Assembly: GCA_045587785.1 (NCBI GenBank)
Contig: JAZNDA010000043.1
Span: 1 to 23,134, forward strand
Direction: 5' to 3'
Source: RGIG8775 sp045587785
Lineage (GTDB): Bacteria > Bacillota > Clostridia > Oscillospirales > CAG-272
DNA: 23,134 nt
Part shown: one piece after another, positions 15,772 to 23,134 of the stretch
How positions within the stretch are numbered: position 1 is the stretch's first letter
Layout of the letters: every line of letters starts with the position of its first letter
Position numbers and translations under genes: made by a program
The notes under the pieces: model-generated
What the model saw: only the letters and a program-made list of their open reading frames with translations
The model's database searches: none
Told to the model about the DNA's origin: nothing

Positions 15772-16806
15772 TTGACAACAAAAGTAATTCACGTAAAAAA
15801 CAACGTCATGAATGATACCGATCTTTCTATAGCATCGGAGATCATTCATGACGGCGGACTTGTGGTCTTCCCCACCGAGACCGTTTACGGTCTGGGTGGA
15901 GATGCTACCAATCCAAACTCTGCTGAAAAAATATATAAAGCCAAGGGACGTCCCTCGGACAACCCTCTGATCATCCACGTTGCCGCCCCCGAGGATGCCG
16001 AGCCCTATGCGGTAACATCTGAGACTTACTACCGACTTGCCAAAGCATTTATGCCGGGGCCTCTTACAGTCATCCTACCTAAAAAGTCAACCATTCCTTA
16101 CCGCACGACAGGCGGCCTCGAAAGCGTAGCGGTTCGCTGTCCGTCGCACCCGATAGCAAGGTCTCTGATCGCCAAAGCAGGCGTTCCGATCGCGGCTCCT
16201 TCTGCCAATTTATCCGGAAAGCCTTCTCCTACTTGCGCGCGGCACGTTATCGAGGATCTCTCGGGACGCGTGGATATGATCATAGACGGCGGCGATTCGG
16301 ATATTGGGCTGGAATCCACCATCATTCAACTTGACGGAGATTCGGCAACACTTTTGCGCCCCGGAGCCATCACCGCCGATGCGCTCAGATGTGTGTGTGA
16401 AAACGTGACCATTGCCGATGCGGTTTTAAATAGGCTCGGAGAGGGCGAACGTCCCCTTTCCCCGGGGATGAAATATAAGCATTACGCCCCAAGCGTTCCG
16501 TTCGTCCTTCTTCGCGGAGAGCCGTCAAGGGTTGTCGCTTTTCTGAAAGAAAAACAAAAAAGAGAACGCTGTGCCATTCTTTGTTACAGCGAGGAAATAC
16601 CAGACCTTTGCGGCGAAAATATGATTGACATCGGCAAGGCTGACGATCTTGAAATGCAAGCCAAGCGGCTTTTTACCGCTCTGCGTGATGCCGATAAACT
16701 AAACGTAGATATCATTTACGGACATTTGCCCTCCAAAGAGGGCATCGGGCTTGCCCTATATAACCGTATGCTCCGTGCCGCGGCGCATACTATTCTTGAA
16801 GTTTAA
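15772..16806 (+). CDS. Threonylcarbamoyl-AMP synthase (Sua5 type)
   Basis: The 344-residue enzyme makes threonylcarbamoyl-AMP from threonine, bicarbonate and ATP, the first step of t6A formation at position 37 of ANN-decoding tRNAs. The YrdC domain covers about 15-215 with FPTETVYGLGGDA (33-45) and KAKGRPSDNPLIIHV (56-70). The linker SPGMKYKHYAP leads to the C-terminal Sua5 domain. The start is TTG, supported by AGGTG 5 bases upstream and by the usual N-terminal length of relatives; the next ATG (15808) has no binding site. It lies 13 bases after prfA, near which Sua5 genes are often found in Firmicutes. Confidence 0.94.
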   Translation: MTTKVIHVKNNVMNDTDLSIASEIIHDGGLVVFPTETVYGLGGDATNPNSAEKIYKAKGRPSDNPLIIHVAAPEDAEPYAVTSETYYRLAKAFMPGPLTVILPKKSTIPYRTTGGLESVAVRCPSHPIARSLIAKAGVPIAAPSANLSGKPSPTCARHVIEDLSGRVDMIIDGGDSDIGLESTIIQLDGDSATLLRPGAITADALRCVCENVTIADAVLNRLGEGERPLSPGMKYKHYAPSVPFVLLRGEPSRVVAFLKEKQKRERCAILCYSEEIPDLCGENMIDIGKADDLEMQAKRLFTALRDADKLNVDIIYGHLPSKEGIGLALYNRMLRAAAHTILEV

Positions 16807-16829
16807 CATATTACGGAGAAAGCAAAAAC

Positions 16830-19058
16830 ATGGCAAAAAAAAGCAAATACAATCAACCGGACCAAATTGTCTATGCACCCGCCGAAAATCAGTTGATCAC
16901 CGATACCATTGAAAAAAACTACATGCCCTACGTTATGAGCGTGATCATTTCCCGTGCCATCCCTGAAATTGACGGCTTAAAGCCCGCACACAGAAAGCTG
17001 CTTTATACCATGTACAAAATGGGGCTTTTGACGGGCAACAAGACCAAGAGTGCCAACGTTGTCGGTCAGACCATGAAGCTCAATCCCCATGGCGACATGT
17101 CGATCTATGAGACTATGGTACGTCTGACACGAGGCAATGAATCGCTTTTGCATCCGCTGGTCGACTCCAAGGGAAGCTTTGGTAAGCAGTACTCCTCTGA
17201 CATGAAGTCTGCCGCATCCCGTTACACCGAGGTCAAGCTCGAGACCATTTGTGCCGAGCTGTTCCGCGGCATTGACAAAAACGCCGTTGACTTTGTCTCG
17301 AACTATGACAACACCATGGAAGAACCCGTTCTTCTTCCCTCTGCTTTCCCGAATATTCTGGTCATGCCAAACACGGGTATTGCCGTTGGTATGGCATCCT
17401 CGATCTGTTCCTTTAATCTTGAGGAGATCTGCGACGGCACCATTGCACTTCTCAAAAATCCCAAGACGAGCATTGAAAAATTGCTGGATATCATCAAGGC
17501 ACCCGACTTCCCTGGAGGCGGAACCATTATCTACAACCGCGACCAAATGCGCGAGATCTATCAGACGGGCAGTGGCTCGGTGAAGATCCGCGCCAGATAC
17601 AATTATGATAAAGTCGCCAACTGCATCGATATCATTCAGATTCCCTACTCCACGTCCATCGAGCTGATCATGAAACGCATTTCTGACCTTGTGAAGGAAG
17701 GTAAGCTGAAGGAGATCACCGATTTCAGAGACGAAATTGACCTGTCGGGCTTTAAGCTGACCATTGACATCCGAAAAGGCACAGACCCCGATAAGCTGAT
17801 GGCAAAGCTGTATAAGCTGACGCCGCTTGAGGACAGCTTCAAATGTAACTTTAATATTTTGATCGATGCGGTACCGCGTCAGATGGGTATTACGGAAATT
17901 TTGACCGAGTGGATCCGTTTCCGTATGGGTTGTCTCAGACGTGAACTGGAATTTGATCTGAACAAGAAAAATGAAAAGCTCCACCTGCTTCTCGGTCTTG
18001 CTAAGATCTTGTTGGATATTGACAAAGCCATTAAGATCATTCGCAACACCGAAAAGGATGCCGACGTCATCACCAATTTGATGGAAGGCTTTGGCATCGA
18101 TCAGATTCAAGCGGATTTCATTGCCGATATCAAGCTTCGCTATCTCAATAAGGAATATATTCTTAACCGTATCAATGAGATCAACGGTCTGCAGGAAGAG
18201 ATCGCGCAAATTGAAGAAATTCTCGGCGATGATCTGAAGCTTAAAGCACTGATCTCCAAGCAACTGACCGAGATCAAAAAGAAATACGGTCAGCCCAGAA
18301 GATCGCATCTGATCTATGACGGCGACGTGGAAGAATACACCGAGGACGAAGGTGAGGACGACTACAACGTGTCTGTCTACCTCACCAAAGAGGGCTATTT
18401 CAAAAAGATCACTGCCCTTTCGCTCCGCGGAAATGACGAGCACAAGTTCAAGGACGGCGATGAGATGGCATTTTCGCTTGACACAACTAACAACTCCGAG
18501 CTTATGTTCTTCACCGACCAGTGTAAGGTCTACAGAACCAAGGTCTCCGATTTTGAAAACACCAAGGCATCGGCTATGGGTGACTTTATTCCCGCAAAGC
18601 TTGGCATGGATAACGGCGAAAAGCCCATCTTTATGAGACAGTACATGCCGCCTAAAGCGGACGAAAATATGATATTCATTTTCGAGAACGGCAAGGGCGT
18701 CCGCGTTCCGCTTTCCTCGTATGAGACAAAGGCAACACGCAAAAAGCTGATCGGCGCGTATTCGGACGCCTCGCCTATCGTGGCGGCGCTTTACGAAAAG
18801 GAAGCGTATGACATCATGATGATAAGCTCGGACGATAAGGCGATCATCTTTAAAACCTCGCTGATCCCCTTAAAGACCACGCGTACCTCATCGGGTGTCA
18901 CGCTGATGACGCTCAAAAAAGGTAGCAAAGTAACATCTGTACTTTCCGATTTTTCGGAAAAAGCCGAGGATACAAAAGGATACAGAAAATATAAGCTCCC
19001 TGCAACCGGCACACTGCTGGCTGAAAAAGATCTCAAAAAACAGCAATTGAAATTTTGA
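16830..19058 (+). CDS. parC: Type IIA DNA topoisomerase subunit A (topoisomerase IV-like)
   Basis: The 742-residue product has the breakage-reunion domain with IDGLKPAHRKLLYTMYKMG (47-65), the quinolone region NPHGDMSIYET (85-95), and catalytic Tyr132 with its partner Arg131 in SAASRYTEVKL. A coiled-coil tower follows (about 365-490), then a short, diverged beta-pinwheel. The gyrase-specific GyrA box (QRRGGKG-like) is absent, which favours a ParC-type over a GyrA-type assignment. It should pass one duplex through another together with a B-type subunit, which is not encoded in this window. In E. coli GyrA numbering, Ser83 is replaced by Met90 and Asp87 by Glu94. CGGAG lies 11 bases before the ATG. 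Product class is certain; parC versus gyrA naming is less so. Confidence 0.9.
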   Translation: MAKKSKYNQPDQIVYAPAENQLITDTIEKNYMPYVMSVIISRAIPEIDGLKPAHRKLLYTMYKMGLLTGNKTKSANVVGQTMKLNPHGDMSIYETMVRLTRGNESLLHPLVDSKGSFGKQYSSDMKSAASRYTEVKLETICAELFRGIDKNAVDFVSNYDNTMEEPVLLPSAFPNILVMPNTGIAVGMASSICSFNLEEICDGTIALLKNPKTSIEKLLDIIKAPDFPGGGTIIYNRDQMREIYQTGSGSVKIRARYNYDKVANCIDIIQIPYSTSIELIMKRISDLVKEGKLKEITDFRDEIDLSGFKLTIDIRKGTDPDKLMAKLYKLTPLEDSFKCNFNILIDAVPRQMGITEILTEWIRFRMGCLRRELEFDLNKKNEKLHLLLGLAKILLDIDKAIKIIRNTEKDADVITNLMEGFGIDQIQADFIADIKLRYLNKEYILNRINEINGLQEEIAQIEEILGDDLKLKALISKQLTEIKKKYGQPRRSHLIYDGDVEEYTEDEGEDDYNVSVYLTKEGYFKKITALSLRGNDEHKFKDGDEMAFSLDTTNNSELMFFTDQCKVYRTKVSDFENTKASAMGDFIPAKLGMDNGEKPIFMRQYMPPKADENMIFIFENGKGVRVPLSSYETKATRKKLIGAYSDASPIVAALYEKEAYDIMMISSDDKAIIFKTSLIPLKTTRTSSGVTLMTLKKGSKVTSVLSDFSEKAEDTKGYRKYKLPATGTLLAEKDLKKQQLKF

Positions 19059-19072
19059 AAGGAATAAATAAA

Positions 19073-19198
19073 GTGGAAAAAAAGCTCAGTAAAAGAGAAA
19101 AACGCAAATTACTTATCACAAGAATTGTCTGCGCATTTTTGGCACTTCTGATGGTAGGCGGCGTTGCCTATTATGCAATTGCATTCATGATCCCGTGA
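19073..19198 (+). CDS. Small single-pass membrane protein, 41 residues, unknown function
   Basis: A GTG-initiated frame of 41 codons begins 14 bases after the topoisomerase stop, with AAAGGA about 9 bases upstream. The product starts with a very basic stretch (MEKKLSKREKRKLLITR), then one hydrophobic helix of about 20 residues (IVCAFLALLMVGGVAYYAIAF), and ends MIP. The positive-inside rule predicts the N-terminus in the cytoplasm. The binding site, charge pattern and tight operon spacing make it a likely real gene despite its size. I do not recognise a named family. Confidence 0.7.
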   Translation: MEKKLSKREKRKLLITRIVCAFLALLMVGGVAYYAIAFMIP

Positions 19199-19234
19199 GA
19201 TGAATAAAGACTACAATTAAAAAGGACAGAGATT

Positions 19235-19277
19235 TGATATGCACCCCAAAAGTGTCCAACTTTTGGGGTGCATATCA
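19235..19277. repeat. Perfect 18-bp inverted repeat between convergent operons (terminator or repeat element)
   Basis: TGATATGCACCCCAAAAG (19235-19252) and its exact complement (19260-19277) flank a 7-base loop, TGTCCAA. It lies between the end of the plus-strand operon (19198) and the end of cdd (19316), so it probably stops transcription from both sides. Neither side has an immediate T-run: the nearest T5 is 12 or more bases away. The right half, read as TGCACCCCAAAAGTTGGACA on the minus strand, resembles ends of IS3-family elements as I remember them, so a repeat or element remnant is possible. The rest of 19199-19315 holds nothing else recognisable. Confidence 0.7.
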
Positions 19278-19315
19278 TTTCACATCTTCATCCTTTTTAG
19301 AATTATATTTTCATT

Positions 19316-19714
19316 TTATTTATCAAGCGAAAAGGAAAACGGAAGAAGCGATGCCATGGAATATTCCTTAAAATCCTCGGCATTGCCGAGCAAAATACGG
19401 AAATCCTTACGGCAAAATTCCGACATTACTTGACGGCATACACCGCAAGGGGTGCAAAACGAAGGATCGTCACTTGCTTTTCCACCCGTTACGGCAATCG
19501 CAATAAATTCGCGTTCGCCATTCTTCACCGCCTCAAAAAAGGCAACCCGCTCGGCGCACACGGTGGGAGAAAAGGAGGCGTTTTCAATATTACATCCGAC
19601 ATACACCTTCCCACTTGCCGCAAGAAGTGCCGCTCCCACTTTAAAGTCGGAGTATGGCGCGTACGCGCTTTTTCGTACCTTTTCTGCCTCTTGCATAAGC
19701 TCAAGATCGGTCAT
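19316..19714 (-). CDS. cdd: Cytidine deaminase
   Basis: The 132-residue protein deaminates cytidine and deoxycytidine to uridine and deoxyuridine. Zinc ligands and the catalytic Glu are visible: Cys53-Ala-Glu55 (TVCAERVAFF), and Cys90 and Cys93 in TPCGVCRQ. Three cysteine ligands and the short length fit the homotetrameric type found in Bacillus. YAPYSDFKVGAALL (18-31) and GCNIENASFSPT (40-51) are the substrate-binding segments. It is the last gene of the deoC-deoD-deoB-cdd operon, 6 bases after deoB, and its AAGGAGGG binding site overlaps the end of deoB. Confidence 0.96.
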   Translation of the reverse strand: MTDLELMQEAEKVRKSAYAPYSDFKVGAALLAASGKVYVGCNIENASFSPTVCAERVAFFEAVKNGEREFIAIAVTGGKASDDPSFCTPCGVCRQVMSEFCRKDFRILLGNAEDFKEYSMASLLPFSFSLDK

Positions 19715-19720
19715 GACTGC

Positions 19721-20899
19721 TCAGCCCTCCTTTAAACACGCAGACAAAAAACTTTGTCCTGCCGTTTCACCTTGATTTACCCCAAACGCCCGCAGCACCG
19801 TTGCCGAAATATCGGCAAAGCTGTTTCTTGTGCCGAGATTTACAGGCTTGATTGCGTCGCCGTACAGCAACATGGGCGTACATTCTCTGGAATGATCGGT
19901 AGAAGGTGTCAGCGGATCACAGCCATGGTCGGCTGTGATCAAAAGCAGATCATCCGCCTTAAGCTTTGGCAAAAATTCACCAAGCCAAGCATCAAATTCC
20001 GACAGTGCAAGCGCATATCCGCCTACATCGTTTCTATGACCGTAAAGCATATCAAAGTCTACAAGATTGATAAAGCAAAGTCCTCTGAAGTCACGCTCTG
20101 CAAGCTCCATAGTCTTTTTCATCCCGTCGGAATTGCCCGAGGTATAATACGCCTCTGAGATTCCCTTGGCGGCAAAAATGTCATTGATCTTGCCGACCGA
20201 AATGGTATCAAACCCACTTTCTATAAGCAAATCAAGCATAGTCTTCTTTGGTGGCACCAAGGAATAGTCATGCCGCCCTGCCGTGCGTACAAACGGATAT
20301 TCTCCCGAAAATGGTCTGGCGATCACTCTGCCCACGCCATGCTCGCCCTGCAAAAGCTCTCTGGCAATCCGACAAATGCGGTACAGTTCTTCCCTTGGCA
20401 CAATATCCTCATGGGCGGCAATCTGGAATACACTGTCCGCCGAAGTATACACGATCAGCGCGCCCGTTTGCATATGCTCTGTGCCGTACCTACGAATGAC
20501 CTCGGTCCCCGAATACGGCAAATTGCAAATGACGCGGCGTCCCACACGTTTTTCAAATTCGGAAATAAGCTCTTTTGGAAATCCGTTTGGATACGTGGGA
20601 AGCGGCATGTTCGAGACAAGTCCCACAATTTCCCAATGCCCGATGGTGGTATCCTTACCCATGGACGCTTCCGTCATGCGCGCCACTGCCGCAAGCGGTT
20701 TTTGCGTTTTATCGCCTGTAACGCCGTCAATATGAAAAAGTCCCAGCTTTTCAAGATTCGGGCAGTGGAAATTTTCATGCTCACGGATGGAAGCCAGCGT
20801 ATTGCTTCCCTCATCCCCAAAATCCGACGCATCGGGCGCATGTCCGATACCAAGGCTGTCAAGCACGATCAAAAACAGCCGTTTGAACTCCTTCATCAT
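19721..20899 (-). CDS. deoB: Phosphopentomutase
   Basis: The 392-residue enzyme interconverts (deoxy)ribose-1-phosphate and -5-phosphate, linking DeoD to DeoC. It belongs to the alkaline phosphatase-like superfamily with two Mn sites: Asp14 in IVLDSLGIG, VDFDMLYGHRNDVGGY in the middle, Asp324-His325 in ITADHGCDP, and His336 in STDHSRECTPM. Two starts are possible. The ATG at 20899 overlaps the deoD stop as ATGA but is only 4 bases from GGAGG; the next ATG at 20896 has a better 7-base spacing and would remove one Met. Either way, translation is probably coupled to deoD. Confidence 0.96.
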   Translation of the reverse strand: MMKEFKRLFLIVLDSLGIGHAPDASDFGDEGSNTLASIREHENFHCPNLEKLGLFHIDGVTGDKTQKPLAAVARMTEASMGKDTTIGHWEIVGLVSNMPLPTYPNGFPKELISEFEKRVGRRVICNLPYSGTEVIRRYGTEHMQTGALIVYTSADSVFQIAAHEDIVPREELYRICRIARELLQGEHGVGRVIARPFSGEYPFVRTAGRHDYSLVPPKKTMLDLLIESGFDTISVGKINDIFAAKGISEAYYTSGNSDGMKKTMELAERDFRGLCFINLVDFDMLYGHRNDVGGYALALSEFDAWLGEFLPKLKADDLLLITADHGCDPLTPSTDHSRECTPMLLYGDAIKPVNLGTRNSFADISATVLRAFGVNQGETAGQSFLSACLKEG

Positions 20900-21612
20900 T
20901 CATCCTCCGCGATCTCAAGCGCGATCTCCATCATACCCGTAAACGAGCTTCTTCTCTCCTCCGCCGTGATGTTAAGCGCGGGATTGACAAAGGAATCGCT
21001 GACTGTACAAATGCAAAGTGCCTTTTTCCCAAGGCGTGCAGCATTGCAGTACAGTGCGGCGGATTCCATTTCCACACCGAGAACGCCCAGCTTTGCCCAT
21101 TCCATGCCAGAAGCAGTATCATTATAAAAAACATCTGTGGAATACATATTGCCAACGCGATATCTGACACCTTTTCTTTCACATACGTCCGCCGCACTTC
21201 TAAGCAGAGAAAAATCGGCAATAGGGGCAAACGTGCCGTTCATTCCGTACTGCGAGGCAAAATTGCTGTCCGTGCAGGAACCCATAGTAAGCACGATGTC
21301 ATGAATCTGAAGATCGGGCAAAAAGCTTCCGCAGCTACCCACACGAATAATGCTGGAGACATCATAGAATTTAAAAAGCTCGTAAGAGTAAATTCCGATG
21401 GCAGGCTGTCCCATGCCCGAAGCCATGACTGAGACCCGTTTGCCCTTATAATAACCCGTATAGCCTTGAACGCCTCTGATATCGTTGACAAGCTTTGCGT
21501 TTTCCAGATAATTTTCCGCGATAAAACGGGAACGCTGTGGGTCGCCCGGCATAAGCACGGTCTTAGCAAAGTCTTCTTTTTTGGCGGAAATGTGAGGTGT
21601 TGGTATCGGCAT
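20896..21612 (-). CDS. deoD: Purine-nucleoside phosphorylase, DeoD type
   Basis: The 238-residue product splits purine (deoxy)nucleosides with phosphate to free base and (deoxy)ribose-1-phosphate. It has the hexameric-type signature: Gly23-Asp24-Pro with Arg27 (MPGDPQRSRFI) and RVGSCGS (90-96) for phosphate, GVEMESAAL with Glu181 and Glu183 for ribose, and Asp206 in TVSDSF for base protonation. Length and motifs match E. coli DeoD. GGAGG is 8 bases before the ATG. It begins 1 base after deoC ends and overlaps deoB by 4 bases. Confidence 0.97.
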   Translation of the reverse strand: MPIPTPHISAKKEDFAKTVLMPGDPQRSRFIAENYLENAKLVNDIRGVQGYTGYYKGKRVSVMASGMGQPAIGIYSYELFKFYDVSSIIRVGSCGSFLPDLQIHDIVLTMGSCTDSNFASQYGMNGTFAPIADFSLLRSAADVCERKGVRYRVGNMYSTDVFYNDTASGMEWAKLGVLGVEMESAALYCNAARLGKKALCICTVSDSFVNPALNITAEERRSSFTGMMEIALEIAEDE

Positions 21613-21613
21613 G

Positions 21614-22282
21614 TTAATATCCTCCCTTTTGTGTTTGGTTTTTCATGGCTTTCACAAGACGGCTGGTTCCCAGTCTGTCGGCACCGAGCGCTAAAAAGTC
21701 CTTGGCATCGTTAAAATCCGAAATACCGCCCGCCGCCTTGACGCGGACACCGTCACCGACGTGTGCCGCCATAAGCGCTACGTCTTCCCTTGTGGCACCC
21801 GCGATGGAGAATCCCGTTGACGTCTTGATATAATCCGCGCCTGCTTCGGTCACGATCTGACACATTTTGATCTTTTCTTGTTCTGTGAGAAGACAGGTCT
21901 CGATGATGACTTTCAATATTTTATTACCGCATGCCTTTTTGAGCTGATAAATCTCATTCTGAATTGCCACATAATCGCCCATTTTGAGCGCGCCGACGTG
22001 AATGACCATATCAATCTCATCCGCACCGTTTTCAAGTGCTTCCTTGGTTTCAAAGAGCTTGACCGCCGGTGTCTGGTATCCGTTTGGAAACCCGACAACT
22101 GTGCAGATCGTCAAAGCATCACCGACGTATTCCTTTGCCTTTTTCACATAACAAGGCGGAATACAAACGCTTGCCGTGCCGTATTTAATGCCGTCATCGC
22201 ACACCGTGCGGATATCATCCCACGTTGCCGCCTGAGACAAAAGAGTGTGGTCACAATGTGAAAGTATTTGCTTTTTTTCCAT
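21614..22282 (-). CDS. deoC: Deoxyribose-phosphate aldolase
   Basis: The 222-residue class I aldolase cleaves 2-deoxyribose-5-phosphate to acetaldehyde and glyceraldehyde-3-phosphate. The Schiff-base lysine is Lys153 in YIKTSTGF, with support from Lys182 in VKAAGGISDF and Asp91 in DEIDMVIHVGALK. The frame is open upstream to 22330, but that longer version would begin in the leader hairpin. The ATG at 22282 has AAAGGGG about 7 bases upstream and gives the normal family length. It is the first gene of the salvage operon behind the promoter at 22345-22373. Confidence 0.96.
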   Translation of the reverse strand: MEKKQILSHCDHTLLSQAATWDDIRTVCDDGIKYGTASVCIPPCYVKKAKEYVGDALTICTVVGFPNGYQTPAVKLFETKEALENGADEIDMVIHVGALKMGDYVAIQNEIYQLKKACGNKILKVIIETCLLTEQEKIKMCQIVTEAGADYIKTSTGFSIAGATREDVALMAAHVGDGVRVKAAGGISDFNDAKDFLALGADRLGTSRLVKAMKNQTQKGGY

Positions 22283-22310
22283 ATATTTTCCCCTTTGTTT
22301 TTTGATATTC

Positions 22311-22344
22311 AAAAGCGACAGACGCATCATGCTCTGCCGCTTTT
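22311..22344 (-). promoter_or_regulatory. Stem-loop at the predicted 5' end of the deo operon mRNA
   Basis: Twelve-base arms at 22311-22322 and 22333-22344 flank a 10-base loop. In the minus-strand RNA the arms pair fully with one G-U wobble; the plus-strand RNA would instead have an A-C mismatch, so the fold is better in the deo transcript. It starts right after the -10 box, near +1. It could be a 5' stabilising hairpin, or the DNA form could be a repressor operator. No T-run follows, so it is not a terminator. Confidence 0.6.
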
Positions 22345-22373
22345 ATCATATCATTTTTTTGAGATTTTGTCAA
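22345..22373 (-). promoter_or_regulatory. Sigma-A promoter of the deoC-deoD-deoB-cdd operon
   Basis: Read on the minus strand: TTGACA (22373-22368), 17 bases, TATGAT (22350-22345). It is almost perfect consensus and starts 9 bases after the acpP stop codon. I see no terminator between acpP and this promoter, so some read-through from plsX-acpP is possible. Confidence 0.88.
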
Positions 22374-22382
22374 TCGTTATCT

Positions 22383-22607
22383 TTACTTTTGGCTCTCAAG
22401 ATATGCCACAACATCTCCTACCGTGTTGAAGGTGGCAAGATTCTCGTCGGGGATGACGATGCCGTGATCCTCCTCAATGGTCATCAGAAGCTGAAGCACC
22501 GAAATGGAATCCGCGCCAAGGTCATCCTTGATCTTTGACGTCATTTCGATCTGCTCTGCGGGGATCCTCAGCTGCTTTGCAAGAAGTTCCTTTACTGTTT
22601 CAAACAT
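22383..22607 (-). CDS. acpP: Acyl carrier protein
   Basis: The 74-residue acidic protein carries growing fatty acyl chains on a 4'-phosphopantetheine attached to Ser34. The attachment motif is DLGADSISVLQLL; most ACPs have DSL, so Ile35 is a conservative change. MTIEEDHGIVIPDE forms the next helix. Its position 14 bases after plsX and the GGAGG 8 bases before its ATG support a fatty-acid synthesis role rather than a polyketide or lipoteichoic acid one. Confidence 0.93.
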   Translation of the reverse strand: MFETVKELLAKQLRIPAEQIEMTSKIKDDLGADSISVLQLLMTIEEDHGIVIPDENLATFNTVGDVVAYLESQK

Positions 22608-22621
22608 GTTTTTGTCCTCCG

Positions 22622-23134
22622 TTATATCATTTGTGCAGAAAATATACTGTCAAGCGCGGCTTCGGTTTTTTCCGACAAGGAACTCAGCTCCATGCGGTAT
22701 GCCTGCTCGATGCATTTGCAGACCGCGCTCGCCTTACTGCTTCCGTGTCCCTTGACCACGACCTTCGCCGTACCAAGCAACACACTGCCGCCGTAATTCT
22801 GATAGTTCATAAATTTCTTTTCTTCCATAAACATTTTATACATGAAAAGTGCACCGATCTTGTTTATCAGCTTTGAGCTGATATCCTTTTTCAGCTTGCC
22901 GAGCATTTCAAGGCACGCCCCCTCTGTCGATTTGATCAGAACGTTGCCCGAAAAGCCGTCGCAGACCACAAGATCAAATTTTCCCGATAAAAGATCTCTG
23001 CTTTCCATGTTGCCAACAAAGTTTATGTTCGGTGTATCTTTCAGCAATTCATATGCTTTTTTACGCAGATCATCGCCTTTCTCCGCCTCTGTACCGATAT
23101 TGAGAAGCGCGACTCTCGGACTTTTCACACCGTA
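22622..23134 (-). CDS. plsX: Phosphate acyltransferase PlsX, C-terminal part (5' end outside window)
   Basis: The frame stays open through the right edge. About 170 C-terminal residues are present, beginning YGVKSPRVALLNIGTEAEKG, a typical PlsX stretch, followed by NINFVGNMESRDLL, then KFDLVVCDGFSGNVLIKSTEG, and YGGSVLLGTAKVVVKGHGSS near the C-terminus. PlsX makes acyl-phosphate from acyl-ACP and phosphate for phosphatidic acid synthesis by PlsY. The GTG at 23128 is an internal Val codon, not a start. acpP follows 14 bases downstream, a common arrangement in Firmicutes. Confidence 0.95.
   Translation of the reverse strand, partial: YGVKSPRVALLNIGTEAEKGDDLRKKAYELLKDTPNINFVGNMESRDLLSGKFDLVVCDGFSGNVLIKSTEGACLEMLGKLKKDISSKLINKIGALFMYKMFMEEKKFMNYQNYGGSVLLGTAKVVVKGHGSSKASAVCKCIEQAYRMELSSLSEKTEAALDSIFSAQMI

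Noticed and set aside
16977..18443. A 488-codon open frame antisense to the topoisomerase gene
   Set aside because: No ribosome binding site or promoter, no recognisable domain, and it lies wholly within a clearly real gene; codon bias of that gene explains the lack of stops.
22311..22344. Stem-loop as the terminator of plsX-acpP
   Set aside because: No T-run follows on the minus strand, and it lies downstream of a consensus promoter, so it belongs to the deo leader.

Overview
The window looks like chromosomal DNA of a low-to-mid GC member of the Bacillota, most likely class Clostridia. Evidence for this is the near-consensus sigma-A promoters, the strong GGAGG-type ribosome binding sites with some GTG and TTG starts, the B12-domain radical SAM + DUF2344 gene pair, the roughly 740-residue topoisomerase IV-like A subunit and the plsX-acpP pair. 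Species cannot be named from the sequence alone. Almost all of it is protein-coding, no gene-free stretch exceeds 300 bases, and I see no rRNA, tRNA, CRISPR array or intact insertion sequence.

Layout. (1) 1-1112, plus strand: the 3' end of an AraC-type regulator, then a single SGNH/GDSL hydrolase gene with its own consensus promoter, closed by a hairpin that can serve both strands. (2) 11386 down to 1118, minus strand: a close-packed seven-gene run starting at an extended -10 promoter: rlmB (23S rRNA methyltransferase), a 908-residue membrane protein that looks like a catalytically dead P1B-type ATPase, a B12/radical SAM protein and its overlapping DUF2344 partner, metY, metA and a serine hydrolase. 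(3) 11444-19198, plus strand, divergent from (2): a Gfo/Idh/MocA oxidoreductase, coaE, an M18 aminopeptidase, prfA, a Sua5-type threonylcarbamoyl-AMP synthase, a topoisomerase IV-like A subunit and a 41-residue single-pass membrane protein. A perfect 18-bp hairpin lies after it. (4) 22373 down to 19316, minus strand: deoC-deoD-deoB-cdd, a compact nucleoside salvage operon with its own consensus promoter and a stem-loop at the predicted 5' end of its mRNA. (5) 23134 down to 22383, minus strand: the end of plsX followed by an acyl carrier protein gene.

How the genes fit together. MetA carries the Glu111 associated with acetyl-CoA use and is paired with MetY, so the operon encodes homoserine to O-acetylhomoserine to homocysteine by direct sulfhydrylation. 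Cdd, DeoD, DeoB and DeoC take cytidine, deoxycytidine and purine nucleosides through (deoxy)ribose phosphates to acetaldehyde and glyceraldehyde-3-phosphate. PrfA, Sua5 and RlmB serve translation. The most unusual item is the pseudo-P-type ATPase: it keeps the eight-helix P1B layout, but the phosphorylated Asp motif, the TGE loop, the CPC motif and the GDG motif are all missing, and it has a 260-residue acidic, glutamine-rich N-terminal extension.
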